64,000 bases of DNA, taken from NCBI RefSeq assembly GCF_001039355.2, contig NW_019775507.1, positions 154,481 through 218,480 on the forward strand. Direction: 5' to 3'. Of this stretch, positions 1 to 14,800 are shown piece by piece. Below the pieces are notes generated by a model. That model was not told where the DNA came from. It did no database searches and worked only from the letters and a program-made list of their open reading frames with translations. Made by a program: the position numbers and the translations under genes. Origin of the DNA: Lingula anatina (lineage: Eukaryota > Brachiopoda > Lingulata > Lingulida > Lingulidae). Each line of letters opens with the position of its first letter. Positions within the stretch are counted from its first letter, which is position 1.

Positions 1-532
1 ATATTAAGGGCAAGGCTACCACTCTTGATCTGCAAGGATGACAAGGTATACTGTTAATAGTAGCAATGAGGAAGATCGCTGACTAGCTCGTGATCTTAGT
101 CAGGGCAAATCCCCGGGAGATCGTCCAGTCGGCGCTAAACCGAGAGCGCATCACTGAGACGCAGGAAGTTCAGTTTTTTAATATAACAAGAGACGTCCAA
201 TGCAACGGACGAGGTGCAGCAGCTCTTTCAACGGTTTTAGCCCGCTGTTCCGCTTCTTCCCGGTGACACCGTATTCCGGCCTGCTGCTTTACTTGATCTA
301 CAACCATCAAAACGATACACTACGCAACTTGAACTCCACTGGGGTTGACTTGTAGAGGAAAAATATATCTTCATTCAGGACAGACATAACAGTATATCAT
401 ACTAAGTGTTGCCATTTTTATTTATTCTTGACAAAGCTTGTACTATTTTTTTTCGATCGAAATGACTTAAAACACCGTGATAATTTAATATCTCATAAAA
501 ATAAACCAACCAACCAACCAACCAACAAACGA

Positions 533-571
<39 letters not shown>

Positions 572-3500
572 GAGACAAACCTTTTAATTCTGTGAACGTA
601 ATTCAATGTACAAAACAAATGCTTGTGTGTGAGCGCGCGAGCGTGCATGCAGGATATACGCATAATTACACATAACTGTTATACGTGTGCGTGCGCACAC
701 GAACAACGACAGAGGCCCTATTTGAAGGAAGTTAATTAAGTACAACACCGACATCATTTCGTCCGTGACCAATGGTCAGGGCCGTGTCAGCCTGGACACT
801 GGTCGTGTCATTGTTAACATTTGTACGGCTGACCGTCGTGGTTACTCTACTCTTAGGGATAGGACGGATAGGAGCGACGTTACCCCATTGTAACATATTC
901 CCTCCACGTGCCGCTGATTCCGTCAAATGGCTGCGGTTTGTTCGCAGGCCTTATCCCAGTGTATAGAGCGCTGTATCACATCCCGTGATTTATGGGGCGA
1001 AACCACGCAACACCATCGGTGCAGTATCACATCAAACACCGAAATGTATCGCCCGGATGTTGTTCAGCAAGAAATTATCATTAATTGCCTCCTACCGTTA
1101 TCTAAGGGGATCGTAGCCTTGCAGTGCCCTGCTCCCCTCTGCAGGTGTGACTGTACCCAGCCACTCTGTGCCTGGCGCCAACAGAGAGGCGCTGACACAT
1201 CTACAGATCACGTATTGACAACTAAGTGACCGTGTCCACATTTAACAACTGTAAGTGTCGGTGTTTCATGCTTTACACGGCTTTGCTTCCTGCGGAGTAA
1301 AGTTCGGATTGGCACGTGTAGTCGTTATTCATTTTTTTTTTTTTTTGAAATTATAAATTTTCTTCAGAATCGAACAATATAAGAACAAGCCCTCTGTTCT
1401 GAAACACAGCTTACTGTTGCGCATGCGTTCACCACGGATTGTCAGCGCAGCTCAACCGTGTTACTTGATGAACAGACAATAAATAATGAATAAATAATAA
1501 AATAAACAGATCTATAAAGAAATAACCATATAACGGATCAATTTAGAACAGGAAAGAAATAAAGTAGGAAAGAGCAACGCGATTCAGAAATTAAAGTCAA
1601 CGTAATTTATATTATCACTATACGTTACATACAGCCCTGAAAGTCATGTTAACTACCTGTGACAAATCACCAATCATATATATGAGTAATGACAACCAAA
1701 AAGCTGATATGCTGAAATGCGGAAATGGTGCAATTACACAACTTCCTAAGGAAGAGCCCAAGCAAAACATCTGGTTTGCCAACTAAACATCATCCAACTC
1801 CTAGCTGTCCAAACTAAAGACAAACGTATCAAAACAAATACGGTTATTTTTCTTCCGAGAATTCCGTCATAACATCCCAGGCAATGTAAACACGTGTAAT
1901 TAATATCAGGCATCAAACAATGTTTTGAACCTTGCGTAAAAACAAAACAAAAAAATTGGAGACGCAGATTTGAATTTCACGGAACCGAACGTCACCTCAC
2001 AGCATGGGGTCGTATGTCATGTGCTGCAATCACCTTCCCCACTGTCCACCCCAAATAAACAAATAAAAAGGCACACGGTATTTACAAACAAATTACCTAA
2101 ATACCAATCTTTGAGTGAAATCACTGATCTGAAAAACCTGAAAACAAAACACACGTGCCTTTAAAAGCTGTCGTACATTCTTGGTTTATTGTATTTATGT
2201 ACGTAATGAACTCGTGACTGTTGCGCCAGCACTAAATATTTTCGATGGTCAGTGTGACCGATTCCACCATGTAAACAAAAAGATCAACAATAAACATCAT
2301 CAAAACCAAGTTGGGGGTACAGCAAACGACTTTATTTCAAGCAGCGAAAACAAATGTTAATCAACGGGTAAACATGTAATTTAAATTATACGTTTTGTGA
2401 ATATTTTCACGCCCGCGATAGTCTAAAGTTCGTGCCCTTTAATAGAGAAGACCTTGACCATGACGCGCCTTATAGCGATGTGACCTTGAGTGATTGAACA
2501 AGGTGTTCTGGATCAATGAACCGAGCGTCAACAAATCTGACCTTCAGATTGCTCGACTTTCACAGCTTGCCACGAACTACGCACAGAGTAGTAGTTTTAC
2601 GTGCATGAAACGAAACACCGTAGGAATTCACAGGGTGAAAATACCAAATTTGACAAGTTTACGTGCGTAGCAAATGCTAAAGGGGTGTGTTTTTTCTTAA
2701 ACCTACCCTCCCAAATTTACCTCTGAAACTCTCAAATTGATCTACATTCTTTGGATTTTTGGCAAACTTTCAACAGCGGGGAGCAGTATATTGCATCATT
2801 TGCCCTAGTTTCTTTTTGGTAGTAAATTTTGTTTGGGCAGTGTGGAGGTAGAAGAATTTGCACTGAACAACAACAAAGTTGACCCCGGTATATTTGAACA
2901 GTTGATGCAAACATTTGGATTTGTGACTTTCGCGAAGCCCCTATCAGAGGTGACGCAGGAAGGGGCAAGTTTATTCACCAAGGTATGCCAGACATGGCGA
3001 GCCTATACAACTGTTCCTATTGTGCAATCGTTGCAACGCAACTTACATTTGTTCTTACATAAAGTTGCTATTGAGATGTAATTTGAGAGAAATTTATTTT
3101 TAAACCTTCCCCGCGCGTATTGCGTTAGCCTAATAAGAAACAACGACTTGCTATTACCAAATCTGATTTGAAATTGTGCGTCAGGATAAAAACAAAATTA
3201 ACATGGAGACTTACATCATTTTTGAGGGGGAGGGGGGGGGGGGTGGCAAAAAATTCGGTAGTCCTTATTTCACTGTTCTCTGACTGCTGTATCTGTGTTG
3301 CATTAGGACAGACCGGCGTGGGGAAGTTTCTGATCAATCATTTGAGGATAATTGGAAGAAAACAAACCCCAAATTGAATGTATTGTTCCCAACAAAATCG
3401 ACCAAATACATGTCTTTTGTTACTTGTAATTATACTCTAATGTTATATAAGAAACTGATATAGCGCAAATTCCTTATAGAATTAGTTCTCTATACGAAGG

Positions 3501-4204
3501 CTGACGCACAAATATAGCCTAGTTACTCTACGAACACACTCTCCTCGTAATGTCAACGATGTGGACATTTCGCATCAAACAAAAACGCCAAGCAAAACCA
3601 GTAAAGATTCATGAATTTGAACCATTGGTGCGAAATTAATAAGACATTATTAAGCTATGAATAACAAAATTAGCACTTTTCTTACATCAAATTAAATCAT
3701 TTTAGTATGATAACAAATGCGATGTACATACCGTTAATGAGAGCTTTAGGTGTAAGCACGGTTTCTTCATACCTGTCATCAACAAAACTTCATGTACCAA
3801 AAACATTTTGACAATTAAAAATTTGTCATTCGAGGTGGACCACCGCACTTATTGTTTTGAATATTGGCTTCTGTTGGTCATCTTCAAACCTTGCCAGAAG
3901 ACTGTTACTCCAATTAATTACGGTTCTTTTGGAAAATTCATCTACGTCATATCCATGTTCGTATAGGATCATTATTTAATGACTTATTTCGTGAAATAAA
4001 ATATACATTTAGTTTTGTCTTGGTCCTTGGACGCAATGTGTGCTACATGTATTAATCTAAGCTTGGGCAAATAATTCGTGATATTGTACAAGTTTTAAGT
4101 TATACATAATCACAGTATACAAGACTGGAGCAGAACTCCCAGTGAACGGACAAAATTCGATATCTTATATTTAAAGTGTGTTCAACCTTATCTTTCTCAA
4201 GTAA

Positions 4205-4251
<47 letters not shown>

Positions 4252-5879
4252 ATAGGGGGCTAATAAATATTTTAACTGGTGTCAACAATCGCATGGAAAC
4301 AAATACTACTGTACCAGTTAAACTGCATAAAACATCTGTACTACTGAAATCGTCACATGCGTATCTTTCTAGGTGCACACTTTTGGAATATATATCTTCA
4401 GGATTTATTTCCTCTTACTCAACTAATTCTGCGTTGTACACTTGGGAACGTGCTTTACTTGTTTAATATGCCAGCAATTTATAAGTCATCATCAGACTAA
4501 ACTACAACAAGAGAACTCGTCTTCAAATTCAGACCAAAACATGGGTTTATTTATTTTTTTTTAGTCAACTTTGTTGAACAGAAAACTTTCAATAGGCATT
4601 ACCTATAAGTCAGACTGAAAGAGGACAGAAGAGTACCGAAAAAAACTTTGGATCAAACAAGTTTGTTTTTATTCAGTGTGCCTGATTGTACAATGTTTCT
4701 GAGTTTTTATAATTATGCAGCCCGGTAAAGTGAATGGTAGTTTGAACATTATCAATCAGTAATTCCATCATGTCTAATAAAAACTCAATTATTTTAACAT
4801 ACAATGAATATTTTTTGCACTTTGATTTAACATTAATGAGTTATACAAGATTTTTAATTAAAACTTCATCAAAAAATAATTACATCAATAAATACTAAGT
4901 TTGGTAACTAAAATAAATAAATAATAAATGCAGAAGCATTTTTGAGATATACAATTCATAGCCTACCAACCCATAACACAGACTTAAAAAATTTTAAACC
5001 TTTTAAACCTCATTTAAAAGTTTTTCACCAAGTACTTTTGGAAGACTGCAACAAAATGTACCGGTGGAACACATTTTATGTGTGCTATTCACACAAATAA
5101 ATAAATAAAAAAAAAATAAATAAATAAAATAAAAATAATAATAATAATAAATAAATAAATAAATAAAATAAATAAATAAATGAATGATTAATAAAAGATT
5201 ACAATGCAAGAATTGAAAAAGAATGAATCTTTACTGAAATTAAACCATTTGTCTGACCTATCATCCATCGGGCTTTCCTAAACCTATTACACTTGTGTCA
5301 TTGCTGTATCACATCACTAGGATAACTGGGACATAATGAATATTGATCTTAGCAAAGATTGCTAGGAACTTTAGCCAGTAACCAGCATTTTGCTTTTTTA
5401 AAGTCTTTTTTTTTATTGCCTCTACAATGATTTTTATTCTAAAATCTTTGTGTCCATTTGGGTTTGTCAACTGTAATTATTGGAGGCCAATCCTGCATTA
5501 AACACCCAAAGTCACTTAACTTTACTTAATCAGCTATTCAATTTGTGTTAAGTCCAAAATCCTCAAAATAATAAAAAAGCGCTTAAAGATTTAATTTTCA
5601 TTAAAGACAATTGAAAAGCATCTTCCTCACATAGATCCCTGAAGCCATCATGTTTTATGCTGATGATTCCTCTGTGCCATTTAAATCTTTTGATAAAGTA
5701 TTTTGAAGAATTAAATCTATAATATGAAATATACAAAGTCAAATAAATCAATGTACCAGCACCAGTATGTTTAAAAGAGATAGGAGTCTAAACATTCTTG
5801 TGACTCTTTAGCCTGTAATCATCAACACTGGAGTGGTAAAGTGATTTCAGTGTCTCCCAGGCATAACGTACATCAGTGT
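1..5879. other. Gene-poor flank, no supported gene
   Basis: I see no coding exon that can be tied to a family here. It holds AAAT-type microsatellites (about 528-571, 4201-4253, 5093-5180), a G-run at about 3227-3241 and generally AT-rich sequence. The open frames present are short and lack flanking splice or start context. The 3' untranslated region of the minus-strand gene ending at 5880 should lie in the upper part of this stretch, but its end cannot be placed. Confidence 0.6.
2835..2982 (+). other. Weak orphan exon candidate
   Basis: An open segment of about 49 codons starts after a pyrimidine-rich stretch ending in GGGCAG and ends at a possible donor (CCAAG|GTATGC). The peptide is soluble-looking and has balanced composition (motifs VEVEEFAL, FGFVTFAKPL, GASLFTK). 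I do not recognise the family and see no partner exons nearby. It may be a chance open frame. Confidence 0.15.
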
Positions 5880-8175
5880 CTACTTCCCTGGGAAGAAATA
5901 GATTTTCTTCAACAGAGTTGACTCAGTTTGGGACACTTGCTTCATTCCTCCGGATGTTTTTGACTTTGCCACAAGGGCATTCACCTAAAAAAAAAAAAAA
6001 ATTAACGATAAAATTTATCCAAAGACATCTTACAGCTGAGACTCATGTGCAGTGTTGTCAAGTTATCCAACATGACCACAGAGTGACCACTGGCCAAACA
6101 ACTTATTGATTAAAAGCAAAAGTCAATAATTGTTTTATTATATAACTTATAACATGAACATCAATGTCTTCCAAGATAACATCAAATATTACAACATCGT
6201 TGCAATCTGCCATATTGTTTGTTCTGTGATTAAAAATGTTTCCTTTGCTCTGATTGGTCAAAAACTATGCATTACAGTATGTGTGGTCGAGCTTGTGCTA
6301 CACAACTTGGGCTTCGATCTTCACTCCATGCTCACCTCTGTCACCCAGTTCTTAGTGTTAACTTAGTTGTGAATGTAAAACACACCTTTGAGAACATGGA
6401 GAGCACATCCTCTTTCCATGCATATCTGCAGAATACTGTCACAATGGACTGGATGAACCAAGTGCCTTTCTCTTTGTTTCGCCAAGACACAAAGTCTAGA
6501 AATTCACAGAAAAAAAAAAAAGCTTTGGATAAAAGCATTTAATTAAAAAGAAATCTAGAGTACTTGTAATTCATGCAGAGTATCCTCTTCTGGTCTATTC
6601 ATTTTCATGTTTCTCTTATAATATATAATACATGTATATATAGTTTTATTAACCAGACGGATGTCTGTAAAAATTATATACAAACAGTGTTGCTATACAC
6701 TTATCAAATATTTTTATGACTTAAATAAGCAGTAGATTTTTTCACTTTCTCACCAGGTGTTGTGGCCTTCGCCACCAGGAAGTCTGCCATTGTGGGGACT
6801 ATCTCTCCTTCATCTTCTGGTGCATCATGGGTTGTGTTTTGGTTGCTAGGTAACATCTTGACAGGGTCTGGTAATGGCACATGGCCAGCACCATGATCCC
6901 TGGCATCTGCAAATGAGATAAAAAGTCAGAGTCCAGTTCATATAGGGAATTCAGACCAAAAGTTGGTTAAAAATTTAAGACCAAAATTTTAGTCAAATTT
7001 GACCCAAATGAACCAATTAAATAACAATGCACTTGAATAAAGTGTTGCTGTCTCTGCAATAGAAAGCGAAAAACGTAAAAAGAAAATTATGCATAACGAG
7101 AGTTACTCACTTCCTTGACATGCCTGAATGAATATCATCTTTGGTTTACTCCGCAGAGCAGAACAGCTGGCGTTATTGAAATATTCTGTAATTTGTTCGT
7201 ATGATATCACAAAGCCATCCGTGCCATAGACAGCCCCCCTTGCTCCATGACTCAGTATAACAAGTATGAAAGAATCATATTTTTGGTGATCTGGTCTCTC
7301 ACTTTCTTCTTTAAGCAGATCAGACATTCCCTAGAAAATTAAGTATATAAATAACATATGATGGAATCAGTAGATAAAAATATGCATACTTATATAGCAT
7401 GTTGGAATTAAGTATTTTAAAGTGCAAACAAATGTATTTTATTGCTCTTTCATGAATAACATTGCTTACTTATCACCTTTAATTTGTGCATTCAGTTTGT
7501 ACAGTTTGAACGAAGAGTACTAGCCAATGTGTTCTAAATGTGCACAAGTGTCCATTTTTTTATACGCAAGCACGCATACAAGCAACCGTACACATACACA
7601 CAAATACATATAGGTCCTCTATAAATTATACACACATTTCAAAAGTTGTACTCTAAACAATTTCCAGCAAATAAACCATTGCATTTATGTACATTGTCAA
7701 TTAAGCAAAAAACTCAAAGACCATCATTCATTTTAGTTAAAAAAATCATAGCACGAATGCCTGCTAGGTATATATAATGATGATTAAACAAATAATCCTG
7801 TCTGTCACTACTACTTTTGCCACAAGAAAGCTCAATCAGATACCGTATATAACTGTACAATTTCACTTTTTTTTTAATTTTTATTTATTTTCTAATTTTA
7901 CCCTTATTATTATTTTGAGAACTTTAGTTAATTTTAGGAAGGATAAATAAGAAAGAACCAACAAACAATCCTGTCTGTAACAGCATCATTACTACCTTTG
8001 CAGTGAGATCATGATGCACTGACACCCTATAGCCAAGCTGATGAAGGAGCTCCTCCATCTTATCCACATCAAGCTCCGTGCCATGACGATTGGCCAGTTT
8101 GGGTGTGTCACAGTTGAATGTGCGGTTATTGATTATGAGTGAGCGTCCTCTTGGTGTGGAGGTATTTTTGTATAC
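5880..8175 (-). other. Caspase p20/p10-coding exons (exons 15-19)
   Basis: p20 begins near GRSLIINNRTF with the substrate-pocket Arg in NRHGTELDVDKM. The catalytic His lies in ILSHGARG, followed by YGTDG, and the catalytic Cys in IQACQG; the QACQG pentapeptide is the form known from caspase-8. A linker of about 40 residues with several Asp (PEDEGEIVP) precedes p10. p10 carries ADFLVAKATTP, then SWRNKEKGTWFIQSI, and ends in KKIYFFPGK. The residues needed for activity appear intact. Confidence 0.92.
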
Positions 8176-8748
8176 CTTAAATAGAGCAGAAGTTGTGGTT
8201 GTATGATATTATGTATTACTAATAAAAATTGTACAGAAATTTTTATTACGCTAACATAAATTACATATGAAATATTTGGGAATATTGAAACATATTTCAA
8301 TAAGAATTTCATGTGCTGTGTTAATCACCCAGTTATTGACTGTTTACTCATTCAAAAGTTTAAATAAGAGTAATAATTGTTCTTAAATATTTCCTGTAGT
8401 ATCGTTCACTAAAAATAATAGAAAAATTAACTATGATTTTCACTGATTTTAGATATCACAGAAACTTATCGTGAATTATATAAGAGTTATCTTTTTTTAA
8501 TTTACTTGCTGTGTAAACATATCTAAGAAATATCATTTGTATAAAATTATTTAAATGTCTTCAATTATACATAATTTTAATTAAAATTAAAATACATAAA
8601 CATTCAACTGAGATATAATACACTATCTAAACTTCACCTCTTTCAAGTCATTTGAATAAATATCGTAGAAATTGTCCAAGCAGGGTTTCACTATGACTTC
8701 ATCCACAAACTCTTCTTCATTTTCTGTTGGCAGACTTTCTTCTGTAAC

Positions 8749-8800
<52 letters not shown>

Positions 8801-11800
8801 CAGAGTTTCTGAGGAAGAATCATACAAAAATATTCTCTCTTTTTTTGATATGTGCAATACAGCACTTTGTAGCAATAAAAAGACTAACAACACTAATTAT
8901 TTGTGATAATTATCTTAGTCCTCAGACAGAGTAAACAACCACTAAGGAAAATTTACTTTCTCATTTCACTTGCTTGTTAAACCTTTCTCCATTTTAGGCC
9001 TATTTCAGAAATGATTTTAATATATGTACCAATAAAAATTAATCCAGTCAACTGGCCATGATGAATACGAGGCTCTGTTTCAGTGATACTGCAAACTACG
9101 GTTTGGTGTGAAAAACTTAAAGACTATTTAGGTCGCTTCAACTCACCAAGGACTGGGATATCTTGTGCTCCTGAGAATGTCTGAGGTTTTGGCACATCTT
9201 CTTCTTTCTAGCAAAAAAAAATGTATTGTACAATTAATGTACTGGATGATTGTCACATAAAATATAAACCCATTTATAAAATATGCCAGTAATGGTGATA
9301 TATTCCCTTACATGTGAAAATAAATTTTAAAAAGATCTTTAGTTTTAATACTTTACAAAGATTAAAAATTTAATGATTTGGTTTATCAGAAATGGAATGA
9401 TTTTGAAACACAAATCTTATAGGATCCTATAGGACTTTTTCGTAAGGGATAAGAAATAAAGAAAATTAAGAAAGACAATTCTTACCCATTCCACAAACCA
9501 GGGCCTGTACCCTGTGGTTCTGATGGCCTGATGGTGATCATGGCAAAGCATTGGGATCCCTGACATAATCTTCTGTCCATTGTACCCTATGGGTTCCAGG
9601 GTACTCTCTTCTGCTCCCTCACAGTTACACTTCACACAGAGGTCATAGGTCACTCGGGGACAATACTTTCTTATCTCAGAATTCAGCATCTTCACCAGGT
9701 CACTACATGTCTGCCTACACAGCTCATGGGTCAGAGACCCAGGGAGGTCAGCCATCAACAGGTGCATCTTGAATGCAATGGTGTCGCCCTCTTTTGTCAG
9801 GACCAGTATGTACATTTTGTTTTCCTCATCTACCTCAAAGCGGACGTAACCATGAAACAGCATCTTGCCGTAGACATGCCAACCTGGGAATTGTGCAGCA
9901 CATGCAACTAGACGATAAAACAGACCATTTGGCAAGAAGGAGAACCTAAAGTACAGAGCTGACACATCCCTGGATTTGTCCGGAATGATGTCACTGGCAG
10001 ATGGACTTGACAATAAACATGGCACAAAAAATGTCTGTGAGGAAGACGCAAGGTCTGTTTCATCTGCTTGGTTAGACTTGGTAGGCTGATACACCCGTGG
10101 GTTCTCCCTGAAGTCCCTCTTGAGTGGACAAATCAGATCAAAGCTTTGCATTAACTGCAGGATGACAATCTTGTACCTGATCAACCTGTCCTCCTCCTCC
10201 CATATCATGTCCACCAGCTCTTCGTGTAAAATCCCTCTTCTGTCCAGTATCTCCCAGTATGTTCTGCTGATCCCATTCTTCCCATGGACTTCTTTGTGGA
10301 ACTCCTTCAGTGTGATGATGCTTTTAAAGGCATCAATGAGCCATTGTGGATCAAGGATGACAATTTCCCTCAAGTGATCTTCGTTGAAAAATACCATTTC
10401 GCCAACTTCATGGTAAAATACCAAACATGCAATCACCTCTTCCTCTGTCATTCCAACAGAGCTTCCATGAACAATGACCTCTTGCAAAGGAAGAAAATTG
10501 CCGTCTGCCATGGAGGACTGCTTGATCTCTCGCAGCTGTCGCTCCAAATTCAACCATTTGATTGGAACATCTTCACCCCAGTGTTGCTGTTGCTGTGCTA
10601 GCTGAAAAATCGTCTGCCGAAGTTGCTCCAATGCTGGATCCCCTGTGTTTTTGTTGTCAATTGCGAAATACCTGTGATAAACATGGCTATTGTAGACTTT
10701 GCCTTCCAAGTGCTCTGTGATGGCTTTAAAAAAGGACTTCACTGTATCAGAGACAGACTCTGGGTCTTCACTGTAGTATGCTTTGCCTGAATATCTGGCA
10801 TAGTACCTCTTGTACCAGGGAAGACTGCTAACAAAAATCTATAAGAATTTTAAAAACATTTAATCAAACCTTCTCATATTACATGTTGCCATGTTACATA
10901 AACTATGTGAAAAATTAATAATTTGCCATGGCCATAACAGGTTCATTTTTGTGAAAAAGAATATTTAAGTCAGTCCAAAAATATGAAAGATCTTTCAACT
11001 GGTTTTTGAGGACTGGGCTGATAAAATTACATTAATACTCTTGTTAAGTATCATGCATGTTTATAGGAAATCAAGATATATCCACATCTCCTCTAGAAAA
11101 CCCAACCATTTTTAACAGTTACTCTATCTCAACTGGTTTAACCATTAAAGCAGACTTCTTTTACAAAATACTCTAAAATTTAAAAATCCATCACATTGAT
11201 ATACTGGTATATCCACTGAAAGATTCAACCTTCTTATTCTAGTCAAATCAGGCCTGGTGCAGTCAACCATGACGTACTCTTACCTGGTCTACCTGGTCCT
11301 TGTGGGTGCAGACGATGATGACAGGGGGACTGAGCAGACTATTGGTGGATGTCCTCAGGTCCACAGCATGGGTGTGAATAGAGTTCAGCCAGTAATCTAA
11401 GTAGTCTAGAAATGATTTTCAAAGAAACATATTTTTAACTGAGTAACAAAACAAAAGAACTTTTTAAAAGAGCATTATACTTTATAGTGAAATAGAGTAA
11501 AACTAGGAAAACAACAGCGTACACCTAACCCAAGGCATCTCAATTTTCATCATTATTATTAATTTATTAATTAAGGATGGATCACCACCAAAATATATTA
11601 ATTTCTTAGTAAGCCCATATCTGACCTGTCCTGAAAATTTTATTGAGTTTCTGAGGCTGTTAACAAACCAACAAAGGCAAAAAACATAACATCCCTGGTG
11701 AGAGTAAAATTTACATCATCATACTTGGTTATTCAATACTATAATTACACATGTTGCAAGCAGATAACTAAGCTACTAATATGCAATCCAAAAATAAATT

Positions 11801-14800
11801 GACATAAAACTTGGTGTAGTCTTTCAGCAATTACCACACACGATCTCCATCCTTTATTACAAATACACTAGCAACACTAATCACAGTATTAATTAAAGAC
11901 AAACCAAGAATGTAAATTGAAAACAACAAGACACTTGGCGTTGTCTTACGTACTGCAATTACCACGCAAGACGTCCATCCTTAATTACTAACAACTAACA
12001 ATGCTAATCACCACATGGACTAAAAGGAAAACAACTTTTCGTATGAGCTATACTTCACAATAAATACCGGTTCATTGAAATAAAATATAATCATTTCTAT
12101 TTTACCACCAAAAATGGCAGTTATCACAATTTTTCTGTTATCTGTGGTGACCTTCTGTAATAATCTCTAAGGAGATTGTTATAAAAGAAAACTTTTCAGA
12201 GGAAAAAAAAAGCGGAATAACTCTGAGTGAGATTCATTTACCATAGTTAAAAGGATAACAACTGGTCACTTTGGCCAAAAAATGAATTTTCCTGCGATAA
12301 ATGCCAATTTTCCCATACTTACCAATGGTTAATGAATCCATTTCTACATTCAGTTAGTCCCTGTTTTTTTTCTAAAAAGTTTGTTATTTTGTAATAATCT
12401 CTTAAGAGATAAAGAGGGGATAATGGTCTTATAACTGACAGTTAGGACACCCACCTATGCCTGTTTTTGGCGCAATAAGGTCAACCACCCTCTCTGTTCT
12501 CCCTTGGCGAAAGGTCTGCACCGCTGCATACATGTCCTTGTTCAGGTCCATCACCAGTAAGTAGATGGCTCTGCTGGTCAGGAATGTCTGATGTGTTGTA
12601 TAAAAGACATGCTGGCCACCAAAGTCCCAGAATGAAAGTTTTAATTTTGGCTCATCTAGTGAACTGCTGTCAATTTCATCTGTGGAACCTGTAAAAAAAT
12701 ATTTAAAATGTTACAGATGGACAAATAAGCACCATTAGAACAGTTTTCACAAAAACTTTAGAAAAAAAGTTGGTTTTATTCAAAGTTTGTGAAAATTTGT
12801 GCAAGGGCTCCAGCAATTTATTGGTGAATAATGGAAGAGTGAGTGAATGATTCATAACAGTGGGGTTGTAGGCATTTTGTTTCAAAGATTCTTAAAATGC
12901 GTGGATAAACCTGTGCAGATGCATAATACCATAATACATGTACCAGTGTGATTCATGTCACTAATTGTTGTATTTCTACCCTCCACAACCTTATAAGTTG
13001 TGCTAACAGATCACTTGTAAACCTTAAATGTGTTATTAATAACGATAATTTTGAAGCGATTATCATCATTATTGCAGGTACAATCCCCACTGACACTTTT
13101 GCACTGCTTCTTTCTTCAGTTGGGTGAAGTGTGGAATCCAGCTATTTATTCACATCATTCTTTATATTTCCTCATTCTTTATATTTCCTCAAGTATTTAG
13201 GAAAATAATTATTTTTACTCTCATAAGTGTATAAATTATACTGAGGGGTTGGTTCTTCAGTAATAACTAACATACCTATGTTCCCCTTCTCTAACAATAA
13301 AATAGTGCAAAATATGTGTGCTGTTAAATCTTGTACAGTACCGGTGCTGAATGTGTATGAAATACCCTGTTTGTAATGGAATATGGGAATCAACCAAGAT
13401 AGCTTAAAATGAGGTCTTTGGCAATGTGTGATATCACATGAGACAAGAAAACATGCAAGAATCTTCATAAGTTGAGGTCAACATTAAAGCCGCGAAGGTG
13501 AAACTCTATGTGCCAGGAATGTCTTCTCAGAAAGTGATACAAAGGTGACACCCAGACCATAGTAAATTTGTACTGTTTTGTTATAGTCTGTAAATTGACA
13601 GAACTTAAGAGAAAATGAGCAGAAAAATATCCCTGGAAGAATATGCTGTCGGCTTTTATTCATTGCTGCCACTGCTTATGACCATCTACCATTATTTCTG
13701 AGCCCACTCTCCTGCAAGTCCCTATAAATCTCATTTGATTTTACAAGACTTTGGATGAAAATGTCCCTATTTACCCTTAGTGTAATTCAGTATCCTCTTT
13801 TTTCTACCAACTTGTATATGTTTTTATCTACATGTGTTGTAACATCCTGAAGAGGATATAAGGACATACTGTACAGTGTATGTATGACAATAGATTTTTT
13901 TCCTGAAATCTACTTGTCAGGATTTAATAGTAACTGTCTCCAATGCCCACACTTTGAACACATATAAAGTGACATATAAGTCTAATCTGTTCTACATGTG
14001 TTTTGGTATAGTATTACACCCAATGACACTATCATTGATATCTATATTACATGTAAAATACCTTCTCAATCACAGGTAATTTTTATTGTAGGAGGCAGCA
14101 AAGTGATATTTTGAAAGAGTCTTAAGAGAAAAAGTAGCACGAAGGCAATAAATTAAATGCCAATGAATTGCCACTTTAACAATATTGCATCAGAAAGCTA
14201 TAAAAAAGAACAAGAAGTAGAATTATAGTTCAAACCCTGTTACAGTCAGTACTTTAACTGTTTTTGGCATAATTAAATGAATGAATTTACAAAAAAAAAA
14301 AAGGACAATTTTGATAGACAATTTGAATCTGCTACATTATATGCTGTAAATTAGAATGTTTGATCCTATTTTTAGTATATTGGTTATATTGCTTCCATAT
14401 AAAAATAAGCTGTAAACGGATTATAGGACTGTCCTTCATTGCATGGACAAAGAGAATAAATGGCTTTTGTCAGAAGAGTGCAGGGATAATAAAGGAATAA
14501 AATTTTAAAAAATGGAACAAAAAGGAAAGACATGAATTCCTCCCACATTTTACCCTGAGAGGAGCACAGACAGAGTATTCACTCACCCTTTCTATGGAGC
14601 CTCAACTTCTCCTCCATCTTCAGTTTCAGCTCTGATACCTTGGCTTTGATATCTTGTGGCAGGTTGGCAGGAATCTGCAAGAAATCCACAGTATCTTTCC
14701 CATTTCGTTGAGAATGGAGATCACTGTCTGAACCCTTGTAATTTTTTTCTTTGACATCAGCTTGCTTTCCAGTTGGTGCTGTTATAGAAGGTGGTGTTTC

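Noticed and set aside
772-966. Hydrophobic 64-codon open frame, possible signal or membrane peptide
   Set aside because: Overlaps an equally long frame on the other strand, has no recognisable family and no clear splice context.
3303-3345. P-loop-like string GQTGVGKFLINHL on the plus strand
   Set aside because: It resembles a GTPase P-loop, but the surrounding frame is low quality, the Ser/Thr after GK is Phe, and no other G motif follows. Probably chance.
4100-5209. Open frames rich in Leu/Phe/Ile/Tyr
   Set aside because: They are translations of (AAAT)n microsatellites.
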